In this document: positions 1 to 8,140 of the stretch, piece by piece
Layout: each line of letters begins with the position of its first letter
Numbering within the stretch: position 1 is the stretch's first letter
From: Clostridia bacterium
GTDB taxonomy: Bacteria; Bacillota; Clostridia; Christensenellales; Borkfalkiaceae
Reading direction: 5' to 3'
DNA: 38,539 bases
Assembly: GCA_029060985.1 (NCBI GenBank)
Contig: JAIDSX010000054.1
Span: forward strand, 1 to 38,539
Position numbers and translations under genes: made by a program
The notes under the pieces: generated by a model
What the model saw: only the letters and a program-made list of their open reading frames with translations
What the model was told of the DNA's origin: nothing
Databases searched by the model: none

Positions 1-142
1 ATTTTCATACTTTCATCCTTCCAGTATTCTCAGCTTATGCAGGTCAACTAAATCTCCTACTTAAAGCTAAAAAATATTTCTATAGATACTAACTTAAATA
101 AAAGACGAAATAAACGCTGCATTTTTACGCAAAAAATAAAAA

Positions 143-166
143 AATCTGTAAAAATTTTACAGATTC
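143..166 (-). terminator. Rho-independent terminator downstream of the sigma-factor operon
   Basis: Inverted repeat AATCTGTAAAA/TTTTACAGATT followed on the minus strand by a T-run, just after the 194..925 stop. Confidence 0.7.
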
Positions 167-193
167 TTTTAAACTTAAAATATGTTAAACCCA

Positions 194-925
194 TTACATA
201 AACAATGTTTCAAACACACTAAAAATGTTTTCATTATCCGATAAAATCTCAAAACTATAGGTATACCCCTTATAATTTGCCAATGCCAACATTCGGTAGG
301 CCCCTTCTTCGTCCGCTTCTACAATCAAATATTGTACTTTTGTTCCGTTAATCTCTGTGATTAAACTACCACTCTGAAAATTGGAACTCAAAATATCAAC
401 TTCTACATCGGCGGAGTAGAAATTTAGTCCCACAAAGCTCGTATTGCCATCATCATAATAATCCACATAACCGCCCTTTACCACCCCTTCTTTTGTCGCA
501 TGCAGACCGTATTTCTCGACTTCATATATGGAAAAATCCGAAACTTCTATATCAACAGACTGCAACTTTTGATAAAACTCTTCTTCTGATACATATCGCG
601 TCTGCAAATCGGACAAATTAGAACGAAAAATAGCTTCTCTATTTAGCGTCAGCGGCAAGACGATTGCCAATATCGCGATACACAATAATGCGAATATCAA
701 TGAAAGCAGCAGAGACCTGCTAGGAACACGTTTTACTCTTCCCGTCATACTTCCATTTTTCAACACTGTCTCTTTTACAAGAAGGGCCTCTTCTTGCTCC
801 GTTTCCTGCATCTCTATTCTCGGCTGAACTCTTTCAAAGCGCGAAGAAAATTCTTCCATTTGTATTCTATCAGCTTCTTCTTTTAATTTGTCTTCAAATT
901 TCTTTTCGTCCATTTGCTTCCTCAT
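194..925 (-). CDS. Membrane protein, putative anti-sigma-factor-like (cytosolic charged N-terminus, one TM, extracytoplasmic domain)
   Basis: TM segment SLLLSLIFALLCIAILAIVLPL; last gene of a sigma-factor operon; overlaps the upstream gene by 4 nt (ATGA). Confidence 0.6.
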   Translation of the reverse strand: MRKQMDEKKFEDKLKEEADRIQMEEFSSRFERVQPRIEMQETEQEEALLVKETVLKNGSMTGRVKRVPSRSLLLSLIFALLCIAILAIVLPLTLNREAIFRSNLSDLQTRYVSEEEFYQKLQSVDIEVSDFSIYEVEKYGLHATKEGVVKGGYVDYYDDGNTSFVGLNFYSADVEVDILSSNFQSGSLITEINGTKVQYLIVEADEEGAYRMLALANYKGYTYSFEILSDNENIFSVFETLFM

Positions 926-1731
926 GAAAGTTTTACAGTAACAAATCTGTCAACATCACTTTTTCCGTCCAAGCACAAATAGATGATTCCATAATCATCT
1001 AATCCACTCGCAACTTTTAAGTAACATCTTTGTGCAATAACATCGCCATTCACACCATAATAAGTATCTATTTTGTAACCGCACGCAATAACCACATGCG
1101 CCTCGGTACTTTTAACGCTCTTAACAACATCCAAATTATTTGAGGTATTCAAATTTGTTAAAAATGCGTATGATAAAAGGAATACGGCTACCGGAACATC
1201 GGAGGTCACTGATGATTTCACCTTTTCAAAATTCGAATTTCCAATATCTTCACTGATATAACTCGAACTATGCGCTTCCGCATACGATTTCATACCCTTT
1301 TGGAAGCCACTGAAAGTCGTACCGCCTTTATTACTATCCGTTCCCATCAAACTATACAATTCACTCATAACAGCCGAAACTTCTGCCCCGAACAGTTTAT
1401 ATTTAATGAGAGTGCCAACTTTATTATAAGTCTTGTAATTCGGTATCAGATTTTCATTAAATCTGTCATAATATCCGATTAAAACGGCACCAGCTATATT
1501 CGCACACGCAGTATTGCCAAGCGACGCCGTATAATTCGGCAGATCGCCTTTTATACTGTATTCGGAAGTTTCTTTACGCGCATAACTTAATGTTTCACTT
1601 GTGCTTATAAATTCCCCCGCGCCACAAAAGTTTGTTTCGGCAGCAAGTACCTTCTCAGTTTTCATTCCAAGAAACATATTAGCAACTAATACCGTTCCCA
1701 TCACTAATGCAACAATAGTTTTTTTTCTCAT
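922..1731 (-). CDS. Secreted C39-like / papain-fold cysteine peptidase-like protein
   Basis: Signal peptide; candidate catalytic Cys in NTACANIAGAVLIGYYDR and His in EAHVVIACGY, the usual C39-like layout. Confidence 0.6.
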   Translation of the reverse strand: MRKKTIVALVMGTVLVANMFLGMKTEKVLAAETNFCGAGEFISTSETLSYARKETSEYSIKGDLPNYTASLGNTACANIAGAVLIGYYDRFNENLIPNYKTYNKVGTLIKYKLFGAEVSAVMSELYSLMGTDSNKGGTTFSGFQKGMKSYAEAHSSSYISEDIGNSNFEKVKSSVTSDVPVAVFLLSYAFLTNLNTSNNLDVVKSVKSTEAHVVIACGYKIDTYYGVNGDVIAQRCYLKVASGLDDYGIIYLCLDGKSDVDRFVTVKLS

Positions 1732-1790
1732 AGTAACACCTCATGATTTTTTACTATAAGACGAAACATCTGCTACATTTTTATGCAATT

Positions 1791-2312
1791 TTAGCAACTA
1801 TTTTTATTACTTTTTATTTTCTCCAAAGATCGATAGTAATTTGATGTTACGCTACTTAACGGTATCTTAAATATTTTAGCAATATCATTGAATGTCATAT
1901 CCTCTACAAGTCGAAAAACTACTATTTTTTGTTCTGTCTCATTTAAACAAGCGATATCATATAAAAATTCATCTTTATCCATCAATTCTTCAAATGGATT
2001 ATGTATTTCTTTTCCCACACTAATTGATGCTTGACTTTCACTTCTCAATTTGTCTTTTGCACAATTAACCGTTATAGTATATAACCAACCCTTCACATTT
2101 TTAATTTTTTTTAGTTTTTTTGCATTTAACCAAACTTTTAATAAAATATCGTCTGTAACTTCGTCCGCAAGATAAGGCGACTTTGTAATTGTAAATGCAG
2201 AAATATAAATCAATCGTCCGTATATTTTATAAAATTGTTCAAGAGCATTTGAATCACCTAAACTAATTTTTCGAATCAAGTGATTAAATTCTTTTATTTC
2301 TTCTTTCGACAA
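1791..2312 (-). CDS. ECF-type RNA polymerase sigma-70 family factor
   Basis: Region 2 (YKIYGRLIYISAFTITKSPYLADEVTDDILLKVW) and region 4 (LNETEQKIVVFRLVEDMTFNDIAKIFKIPLSSV); TTG start with GGAG upstream. Confidence 0.85.
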   Translation of the reverse strand: MSKEEIKEFNHLIRKISLGDSNALEQFYKIYGRLIYISAFTITKSPYLADEVTDDILLKVWLNAKKLKKIKNVKGWLYTITVNCAKDKLRSESQASISVGKEIHNPFEELMDKDEFLYDIACLNETEQKIVVFRLVEDMTFNDIAKIFKIPLSSVTSNYYRSLEKIKSNKNSC

Positions 2313-2350
2313 TTTTATATTTCTCCATTGTAAAACAAATTTGCAAATTT

Positions 2351-2379
2351 ATTATATCATGGTATTATAAAAATTTCAA
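2351..2379 (-). promoter_or_regulatory. Sigma-A-type promoter for the sigma-factor operon
   Basis: Minus strand TTGAAA-N17-TATAAT upstream of 1791..2312. Confidence 0.6.
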
Positions 2380-2428
2380 GAAATTTTTATAAATAACGAT
2401 ATTAACAAACATTTTTTGATGTTATTGA

Positions 2429-2459
2429 AAAAATCTAAGCGATTATCGCTTAGATTTTT
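2429..2459. terminator. Bidirectional hairpin terminator
   Basis: AAAAATCTAAGCGA-TTA-TCGCTTAGATTTTT. Confidence 0.8.
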
Positions 2460-2499
2460 GGATTGCTTCTATTAAATACAAAGTCCAATACCACCATTT

Positions 2500-2900
2500 T
2501 TTCTTATTTTACTCAAGAACTGCTATTGCAATTTGCTCCTCCGCAAGGGCCGTCACCACCGCCTTCTCCTTAGCCTGGTGTATTGTTTAATCTAGATGTT
2601 CACTCGTTACCATTAGCCCCATCAAATTTTAATATATTTTCTTCCTTTATTTTATCTGCATTCACACACGAAGCACCGATTTTACCATCACCATCGCCGC
2701 CTATAAAGTTTAAGACTTGTTTCCTTTACACTGTGAATCGCTATTTGTCTAGCCTCAATAGAGATTGACTATCGCTCCTTTTTCCAATTTTTCCATTCGT
2801 ACCGCTTCCGGCATAGGATTTATCGTTGTACAGCGTTCCACGATCGCTGTTACTGATTCCATCGTCCCCCCCCCACCTTGCCTTTATCGCCTGTGGAATT
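2500..2900 (-). pseudogene. Decayed 3' remnant of a Gly-rich repeat surface-type protein
   Basis: Minus-strand fragments in different frames: GGGGDDGISNSDRGTLYNDKSYAGSGTNGKIGK, GGDGDGKIGASCVNADKIKEENILKFDGANGNE, GEGGGDGPCGGANCNSSS-stop; G9 tract at 2866-2874; terminator retained downstream. Confidence 0.5.
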
Positions 2901-2971
2901 ATTTGAATTAGCAAAAGAAACTGATAAACATCTTGTTTATAAATATCAGCTCGCCTGCGTCGAGTTTGCCA

Positions 2972-3964
2972 TCAAGTTTTCTTAGAATATCGCATTAACG
3001 CTCTGCGGTGAAAGTTGTAAACCTCATCGCGCACGCTTTGCGGATAAATAATTCTTGCGTCTGCACCGAATCTTTCAAAATACTGCACTACCTGCGAATG
3101 CGAACAATTAAAATAAAAATAATTGTTTTCCACCCGATCGGGAACGGGACGGTGAACATAAATTTTCTTAAACTTATCGATCCCTTTTGCCGTAAGCTCT
3201 ACGAGCACCTCTTCGTCATTATTACCGTAGTTGAACTGCGGGCCATAGGTTTTCATCTTCTCAAATATTTTGATATGATTTTCGGTAAATTCGGCGTCGG
3301 ACGCAAGCTGCGTTACACTTACGATCCGAGAAAGCCGTATCGTATAACAGTTCTTCGTGGCGGCAAGAACGTAGCAATGCAGCTCCTCCTTCGAATTTGC
3401 AATATCATACGGAGCGCATTCCGTTTTTTGATTGAACCCCCACCGCGTCGTAATGAAAACGCGTTTTTTCTCCTTGATTGCCTTCGTGATCGCGTCGTAC
3501 TGCTGTTTGAAGATAATCAGTTCCCGCTTATCCTGCGGAAGCGCGGCGTAAGAGGCGAACATACTTCTGAAATATTCCGAAAGCGTTCTGCCCATCAGAC
3601 AGTAGCTTTCAATATATTCGATTACGGGCTCGGATTCCTTCGTGGGCTTCAACGAAACCAGCTTATCAAATTTTTCCCCGTTAGGAGCGGCACTCCGCTC
3701 GTTCAGCTTTTCGCATAAATCAAAACACAAATCATTCAGGTTTTTTTCTTTCACGGAAACCGTGGAGTAGATTTTGCTTTTCAGAAAAGCCACAAGCTCC
3801 GTTTGCCGTTGCGTAAAGCTATTGTAATAATTGATGATAAGATTTGTCAACAGAGCGTTCTTATTGACCGTGCGCCCGTCCTTTTTAAAAAACTCAAACC
3901 CTTCCGCATCCTTTTCTAAAATATTTGCGATTCGCTCCGTTACGTAAATTTTTAATTTTTCCAT
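2972..3964 (-). CDS. WYL-domain transcriptional regulator
   Basis: C-terminal WYL-type core (KKRVFITTRWGFNQKTECAPYDIANSKEELHCYVLAATKNCYTIRLSRIVSVTQL) and WCX-like tail. Confidence 0.75.
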   Translation of the reverse strand: MEKLKIYVTERIANILEKDAEGFEFFKKDGRTVNKNALLTNLIINYYNSFTQRQTELVAFLKSKIYSTVSVKEKNLNDLCFDLCEKLNERSAAPNGEKFDKLVSLKPTKESEPVIEYIESYCLMGRTLSEYFRSMFASYAALPQDKRELIIFKQQYDAITKAIKEKKRVFITTRWGFNQKTECAPYDIANSKEELHCYVLAATKNCYTIRLSRIVSVTQLASDAEFTENHIKIFEKMKTYGPQFNYGNNDEEVLVELTAKGIDKFKKIYVHRPVPDRVENNYFYFNCSHSQVVQYFERFGADARIIYPQSVRDEVYNFHRRALMRYSKKT

Positions 3965-3987
3965 AATTTATTTTCCTCTTCTTCCAT

Positions 3988-4016
3988 ATTCTACCACAAA
4001 AAGGGGGCAAATGCAA
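3988..4016 (-). promoter_or_regulatory. Promoter of the WYL gene
   Basis: Minus strand TTGCAT-N17-TAGAAT; spacer contains TTTGCCCCC. Confidence 0.5.
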
Positions 4017-4118
4017 TTGCAAAATACTTGTAATTTCATTTATTTTTTCACAAAAACCCCGCAATTTTTTGAAAATTACCTTGCTTTTAGGGGGCAAAAA
4101 ATAAAGAAAAATTGCGTA

Positions 4119-4147
4119 TTTACATTTACTTTTTCCCGCACTACAAT
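4119..4147 (+). promoter_or_regulatory. Promoter of the DIP1984-like/rtcB transcription unit
   Basis: TTTACA-N17-TACAAT, 30 nt before the ATG at 4178. Confidence 0.55.
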
Positions 4148-4177
4148 GGAAACATAAAAGTTCAGGAGAAAAAAATC

Positions 4178-4663
4178 ATGAAAATGTGCAACAGCGAGGC
4201 TATGAAAGCTATCAAGGAGCTTGAAGAGAAGAAAAAGAACCTTATCTTTACGGAGGACAACCGCAGTAAGATTTCCTATAAGGAAGGCGAGGAAAAAGTA
4301 CTCACCAAATACAACTACGACAAAACGCGCAAATCCATTGCGGAAATCGACGAAAAAATCCGTAAGATTAAGCACGCGCTTGCTAAAAGCAACTGTACCG
4401 TCGTAGTCGACGATTTCGGTATTACGATCGGCGAGGCGCTCGTGTATCTTGCTCAGCTTAATGCGGAATACCGTCAGCTTGACGATTTAAGCGGCTATCC
4501 CAAGCTTGCAAGACGCATTACCGCAAACGGCGTTCTCGAATACACGGAGTGCCTCTACGACCCCGAAAAAACAACGCAAGATTTAGAGGTTCTGCACTCT
4601 AAAATCTGCAAATTGCAGGTTGCAATCGACAGAGCGAACCTCACCAATTACATAGAGGTGTAA
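4178..4663 (+). CDS. Coiled-coil protein, DIP1984/septicolysin-like family
   Basis: SD caggag then ATG at 4178 (the track ORF extends upstream); EIDEKIRKIKHALAKSNCTVVV..GITIGEAL...LQVAIDRANLTNYIEV pattern. Confidence 0.5.
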   Translation: MKMCNSEAMKAIKELEEKKKNLIFTEDNRSKISYKEGEEKVLTKYNYDKTRKSIAEIDEKIRKIKHALAKSNCTVVVDDFGITIGEALVYLAQLNAEYRQLDDLSGYPKLARRITANGVLEYTECLYDPEKTTQDLEVLHSKICKLQVAIDRANLTNYIEV

Positions 4664-4995
4664 AAACTTTCCCGCACGGAGATTTTTGGCATTAGTCTAT
4701 TTCCCCTGAGGTCAGACTCTCAGAGTGTTAAAGTTGCAGTTTATTGCAACGGTTAGAGTTTTCGGTTGTTTTCTTATAAATTAACGTTTAACGTTACTAA
4801 ACAGTAGCTGAAAAGCTTAACAGGCTAACTCGCGTGCGAAAACTTTACTTTACGGTAGTTGTCGGGAAATTGGATCCCGGGGATTACTAAGTTATAACGT
4901 TGGGAAATTGGATCCCAAGGTTCACTGACAAAGTAGGTACGGAGAAGTATCGGGTTATATCCGTACAATTTTTTATTGATCAGGGAGGTACTCAC
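4664..4995 (+). ncRNA. Structured leader/ncRNA candidate upstream of rtcB
   Basis: 332-nt non-coding gap with several hairpins, including two stems with identical 7-nt loops (4862-4880 and 4900-4918). Confidence 0.45.
4937..4976 (+). terminator. Candidate attenuator terminator before rtcB
   Basis: GTACGGA...TCCGTAC 7-bp stem followed by AATTTTTTATT, ending about 10 nt before the rtcB SD. Confidence 0.5.
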
Positions 4996-6222
4996 ATGAT
5001 TATTCAAGGGAAGTACAATACTGCAAAGATTTTTACGGAAGTTATAGAGAGCGGCGCAATTGAGCAAATCAAGGCGGCGTGCAACTTTCCCGCGTTCAAG
5101 GGCTTAAAAATTCGCGTTATGCCCGACGTGCACGCAGGCGCGGGCTGCACGATCGGCACGACTATGACAATTAAAAACAAAATCATGCCCAATATGGTCG
5201 GCGTGGATATCGGCTGCGGTATGGAGCTCGTACAACTTACGCAAAAGGAGTTGGACTTAAAAGAGCTCGACGAATTCATTCATAAAAATATCCCTTCGGG
5301 CATGACGAGCAGAAAAAAGCCGCATCCCCTCTCCGCGCAGGCGAACCTTAAAGAGCTGTGCTGTTTTCAGCACGTGAATGAAAATCTTGCTTACAAGAGC
5401 GTTGGTACGCTTGGAGGAGGCAATCACTTTATTGAAGTGGATACCGACGAAGAGGGAAACAAATACCTCGTCGTACATTCCGGAAGCCGCCACTTGGGAC
5501 TTGAAGTTGCGGGATATTATCAAAAGGAAGCATACCGTAATCTGTGCGGAAACTCCGAAGCGCAAATAAAAGCGACAATCGAACGACTGAAAGCACAGGG
5601 AAAAAACAACAAAATTCAATCGACGATCGAAAAATTAAAGGCGAAACAGACGGACGTTCCGCCCGATATGGCGTACGTTTCGGGACAGCTTTTCAAAGAC
5701 TATATCCACGACATGAAAATCATTCAGAAGTTCGCCGTTCTCAACAGAAAAACGATGGTCGAGGAAATTTTAAAGGGGCTCAACCTTACCGCAGAGGACG
5801 GTTTTACGACGATACATAATTATATCGACACTGACGAAATGGTATTGCGCAAAGGTGCAGTCTCTGCAAAAAAGGGCGAACGGTTGCTCATCCCTATCAA
5901 TATGCGGGACGGATCGCTCATTTGCGTCGGCAAGGGAAACAAGGACTGGAACCAGAGCGCGCCACACGGTGCAGGCAGACTCATGAGCCGCGGCAAAGCC
6001 TTCAAAACGCTGACGATGGCAGAATTCAGAAGGGAAATGGCGGGAATCTACTCCACTTCCGTCACGCCCGAAACGCTGGACGAAAGCCCTATGGCGTACA
6101 AAAAGTTGGAGGACATCGTCGATAATATCACCCCTACCGTGAAAATCGTAAAGAGAATCAAACCGATTTACAATTTTAAGGCGAGCGAAGACTTTGGAAA
6201 ATTCAGAAGAAAAAGGAGATAA
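4996..6222 (+). CDS. rtcB: RtcB-family RNA ligase
   Basis: MPDVHAGAGCTIGTTM, VGVDIGCGM, GTLGGGNHFIEV, VVHSGSRHLG, SAPHGAGRLMSRGKA motifs; SD ggaggt before ATG 4996. Confidence 0.93.
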   Translation: MIIQGKYNTAKIFTEVIESGAIEQIKAACNFPAFKGLKIRVMPDVHAGAGCTIGTTMTIKNKIMPNMVGVDIGCGMELVQLTQKELDLKELDEFIHKNIPSGMTSRKKPHPLSAQANLKELCCFQHVNENLAYKSVGTLGGGNHFIEVDTDEEGNKYLVVHSGSRHLGLEVAGYYQKEAYRNLCGNSEAQIKATIERLKAQGKNNKIQSTIEKLKAKQTDVPPDMAYVSGQLFKDYIHDMKIIQKFAVLNRKTMVEEILKGLNLTAEDGFTTIHNYIDTDEMVLRKGAVSAKKGERLLIPINMRDGSLICVGKGNKDWNQSAPHGAGRLMSRGKAFKTLTMAEFRREMAGIYSTSVTPETLDESPMAYKKLEDIVDNITPTVKIVKRIKPIYNFKASEDFGKFRRKRR

Positions 6223-6232
6223 AAAAAATGAA

Positions 6233-7186
6233 ATGCAATACCGGTTACACGATTATACCGAAAGCGAAAAGGAACGGTTTGACGAATTGGTCGTAGACAT
6301 TTACAACAAATACTATGAATATAATCCCGATCAAAAAGAGGAACTATTATGGAAAAACCAAGAAGCAAACGTACCCGAGTTCTATGTTGAACAAGACTTT
6401 TTCGATGATTATTGGCAAAAAATCAGAGACCTCTATATAGGTGATTGGAACGTAGCAGACGCATACGACTTTAAAGAAGTGCAAACAGAAAAGAAAAAGC
6501 CACTCGTCCCGAAAGAAAAAATTTGGCAGGCAATCAAATGGGAACTCGACGAAAGCGAGTTTGACAGAATCATTTCCTTTAATTACAAATATCCAAAAGA
6601 CGATTATTACAACTTCGACTTGATCATGGAAAAGATTCACGCCCTTATGAAGGGCGAAAAGTCGATAAGCTATTTTAAATCATGGTGCATTTTGCTGATG
6701 CGCTGTTATATGGATAATATGAAATACCGAAGCAAAAAGCTGTTGAAGATATTTTACGATTTGGGAGATTACTTTGACGGCGTCGCCTTTATGGATTCCT
6801 CGCTTGAAGGCGAAGAAAAACTCAAAGAATGCAGAGAAATCATTGCCGCGCTTAAAGATTATAATCACCGGATTTGCGATTTAAAAAATAGAGCCGAAAC
6901 GGATTTTACGACGAACGGCGTGATCACCTACGTTGCGTTCGCCTTCACTCTGAACGACGGCGAAGAATCCCTCTATCGTGTATGCGTTGTGGACGAGGAA
7001 AAAAGAACGATAAATTATCTGTTCGTCGAGGATATCGACTATTTAGAAGAAATCAACTACACGCTGCTATCACAGGCAGAGTTCGACGATTTATCCAGCG
7101 ATTATTGGGAGGGTTACACCTTAGATACTTCCATGCCCGCCGATTACGCAATCCGGAAAACTAAAAGGAGTAAGCAAAAATGTTAA
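6233..7186 (+). CDS. Hypothetical protein, rtcB operon
   Basis: ORF immediately downstream of rtcB with aaaggag upstream; no family recognised. Confidence 0.75.
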   Translation: MQYRLHDYTESEKERFDELVVDIYNKYYEYNPDQKEELLWKNQEANVPEFYVEQDFFDDYWQKIRDLYIGDWNVADAYDFKEVQTEKKKPLVPKEKIWQAIKWELDESEFDRIISFNYKYPKDDYYNFDLIMEKIHALMKGEKSISYFKSWCILLMRCYMDNMKYRSKKLLKIFYDLGDYFDGVAFMDSSLEGEEKLKECREIIAALKDYNHRICDLKNRAETDFTTNGVITYVAFAFTLNDGEESLYRVCVVDEEKRTINYLFVEDIDYLEEINYTLLSQAEFDDLSSDYWEGYTLDTSMPADYAIRKTKRSKQKC

Positions 7187-7980
7187 TCGATAAAAATTAT
7201 ATTAAGAATTTCAAATCGCTGATCGTGCTATTCGACGGATGTGACGCATTCAAAATTCCCATTGAGGACATTGCTGAAATTAATTGCAAGGCTACCGATG
7301 AACCGTACGGAGAATCGGAATACTTTCGCATATGGGACGGCACAATCAAAGTCTTTCCGAAGGGCGGTATGGTTTTAGACAACTCCACTGCGGAAGAACA
7401 TTGTACCCTGAAAGAACGCATCGAGCAATATTGCGATATTTCGAATATTTATTTGGAACGGCACGACAGAACGAAGATAAAATTTTCCCTGCCGTACGAT
7501 CCCTTAGTGGAAAGTATTAATCAAATTGAAATCGAGCTTTCGAACTGTCCGTCTGCCGAAATCAACCAAGACGGATTTATTACGATAGGGATCGGGGAAT
7601 CCTCGAAGATGCCGAAACGCACCGACAATAATTTCGACGAGCTTATCGAAGGATGGAAAGATTTATTCAACGATTACCGTCCCGACGTACTCAGAGCAAG
7701 GCTGCGCATTCTGACAAATTATTTTAAAGGCGAAGTCCCATGTCTTTTCGCTGAGATCGAAATATTGAACAAAAGAGCAAAACACTACGATTACCTGACG
7801 TTTATCTTCACGGGAATTCAAAAAGTCGATTATATGATTTACCCCGACAGAGCTTCAGAGAGCGTTGAATTGAATGCGGCACGGCTCATTGACGGAAATA
7901 TCTTCGTAGATTTCGTCGGCTACGGTTTAACGTTCCAATGCAAAGAAATTACCGTAACGAATGAGATATACATTCTTTAA
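7180..7980 (+). CDS. Hypothetical protein, rtcB operon
   Basis: Overlaps the preceding ORF; SD aaaaggag; ends at a strong terminator. Confidence 0.75.
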   Translation: MLIDKNYIKNFKSLIVLFDGCDAFKIPIEDIAEINCKATDEPYGESEYFRIWDGTIKVFPKGGMVLDNSTAEEHCTLKERIEQYCDISNIYLERHDRTKIKFSLPYDPLVESINQIEIELSNCPSAEINQDGFITIGIGESSKMPKRTDNNFDELIEGWKDLFNDYRPDVLRARLRILTNYFKGEVPCLFAEIEILNKRAKHYDYLTFIFTGIQKVDYMIYPDRASESVELNAARLIDGNIFVDFVGYGLTFQCKEITVTNEIYIL

Positions 7981-7983
7981 CTC

Positions 7984-8021
7984 AAAACAAAAACGGCAAC
8001 CTGCGTTGCCGTTTTTGTTTT
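7984..8021. terminator. Strong terminator ending the rtcB operon
   Basis: AAAACAAAAACGGCAAC-ctgc-GTTGCCGTTTTTGTTTT perfect 17-bp inverted repeat. Confidence 0.9.
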
Positions 8022-8140
8022 GTATCTCTTATTCGGAAATTTTCGATATGATATACTCCGCATACGCTCCCGCGGCGTATTTGCAAAATCCAGAATATAA
8101 TGCATTTCAGGCAGGCAATACTTGATTCTGAATCGCACAA

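Noticed and set aside
2583-2768. 61-aa plus-strand ORF in the ORF track
   Set aside because: Lies opposite the Gly-rich remnant and terminator-linked region; no SD or recognisable domain.
4837-4990. T-box riboswitch in the rtcB leader
   Set aside because: No T-box core (AGGGTGGNACCGCG-like) and rtcB is not an aminoacylation/amino-acid gene.
4664-7980. PrfH-RtcB ribosome-rescue module or Ro60/Y-RNA module
   Set aside because: No release-factor-like GGQ protein, no Ro60-type protein and no recognisable Y RNA in the neighbourhood.
8040-8140. Possible second minus-strand gene fragment (e.g. KYAAGAYAEYIISKISE)
   Set aside because: Short, no start, no family recognised; too weak to call a pseudogene.
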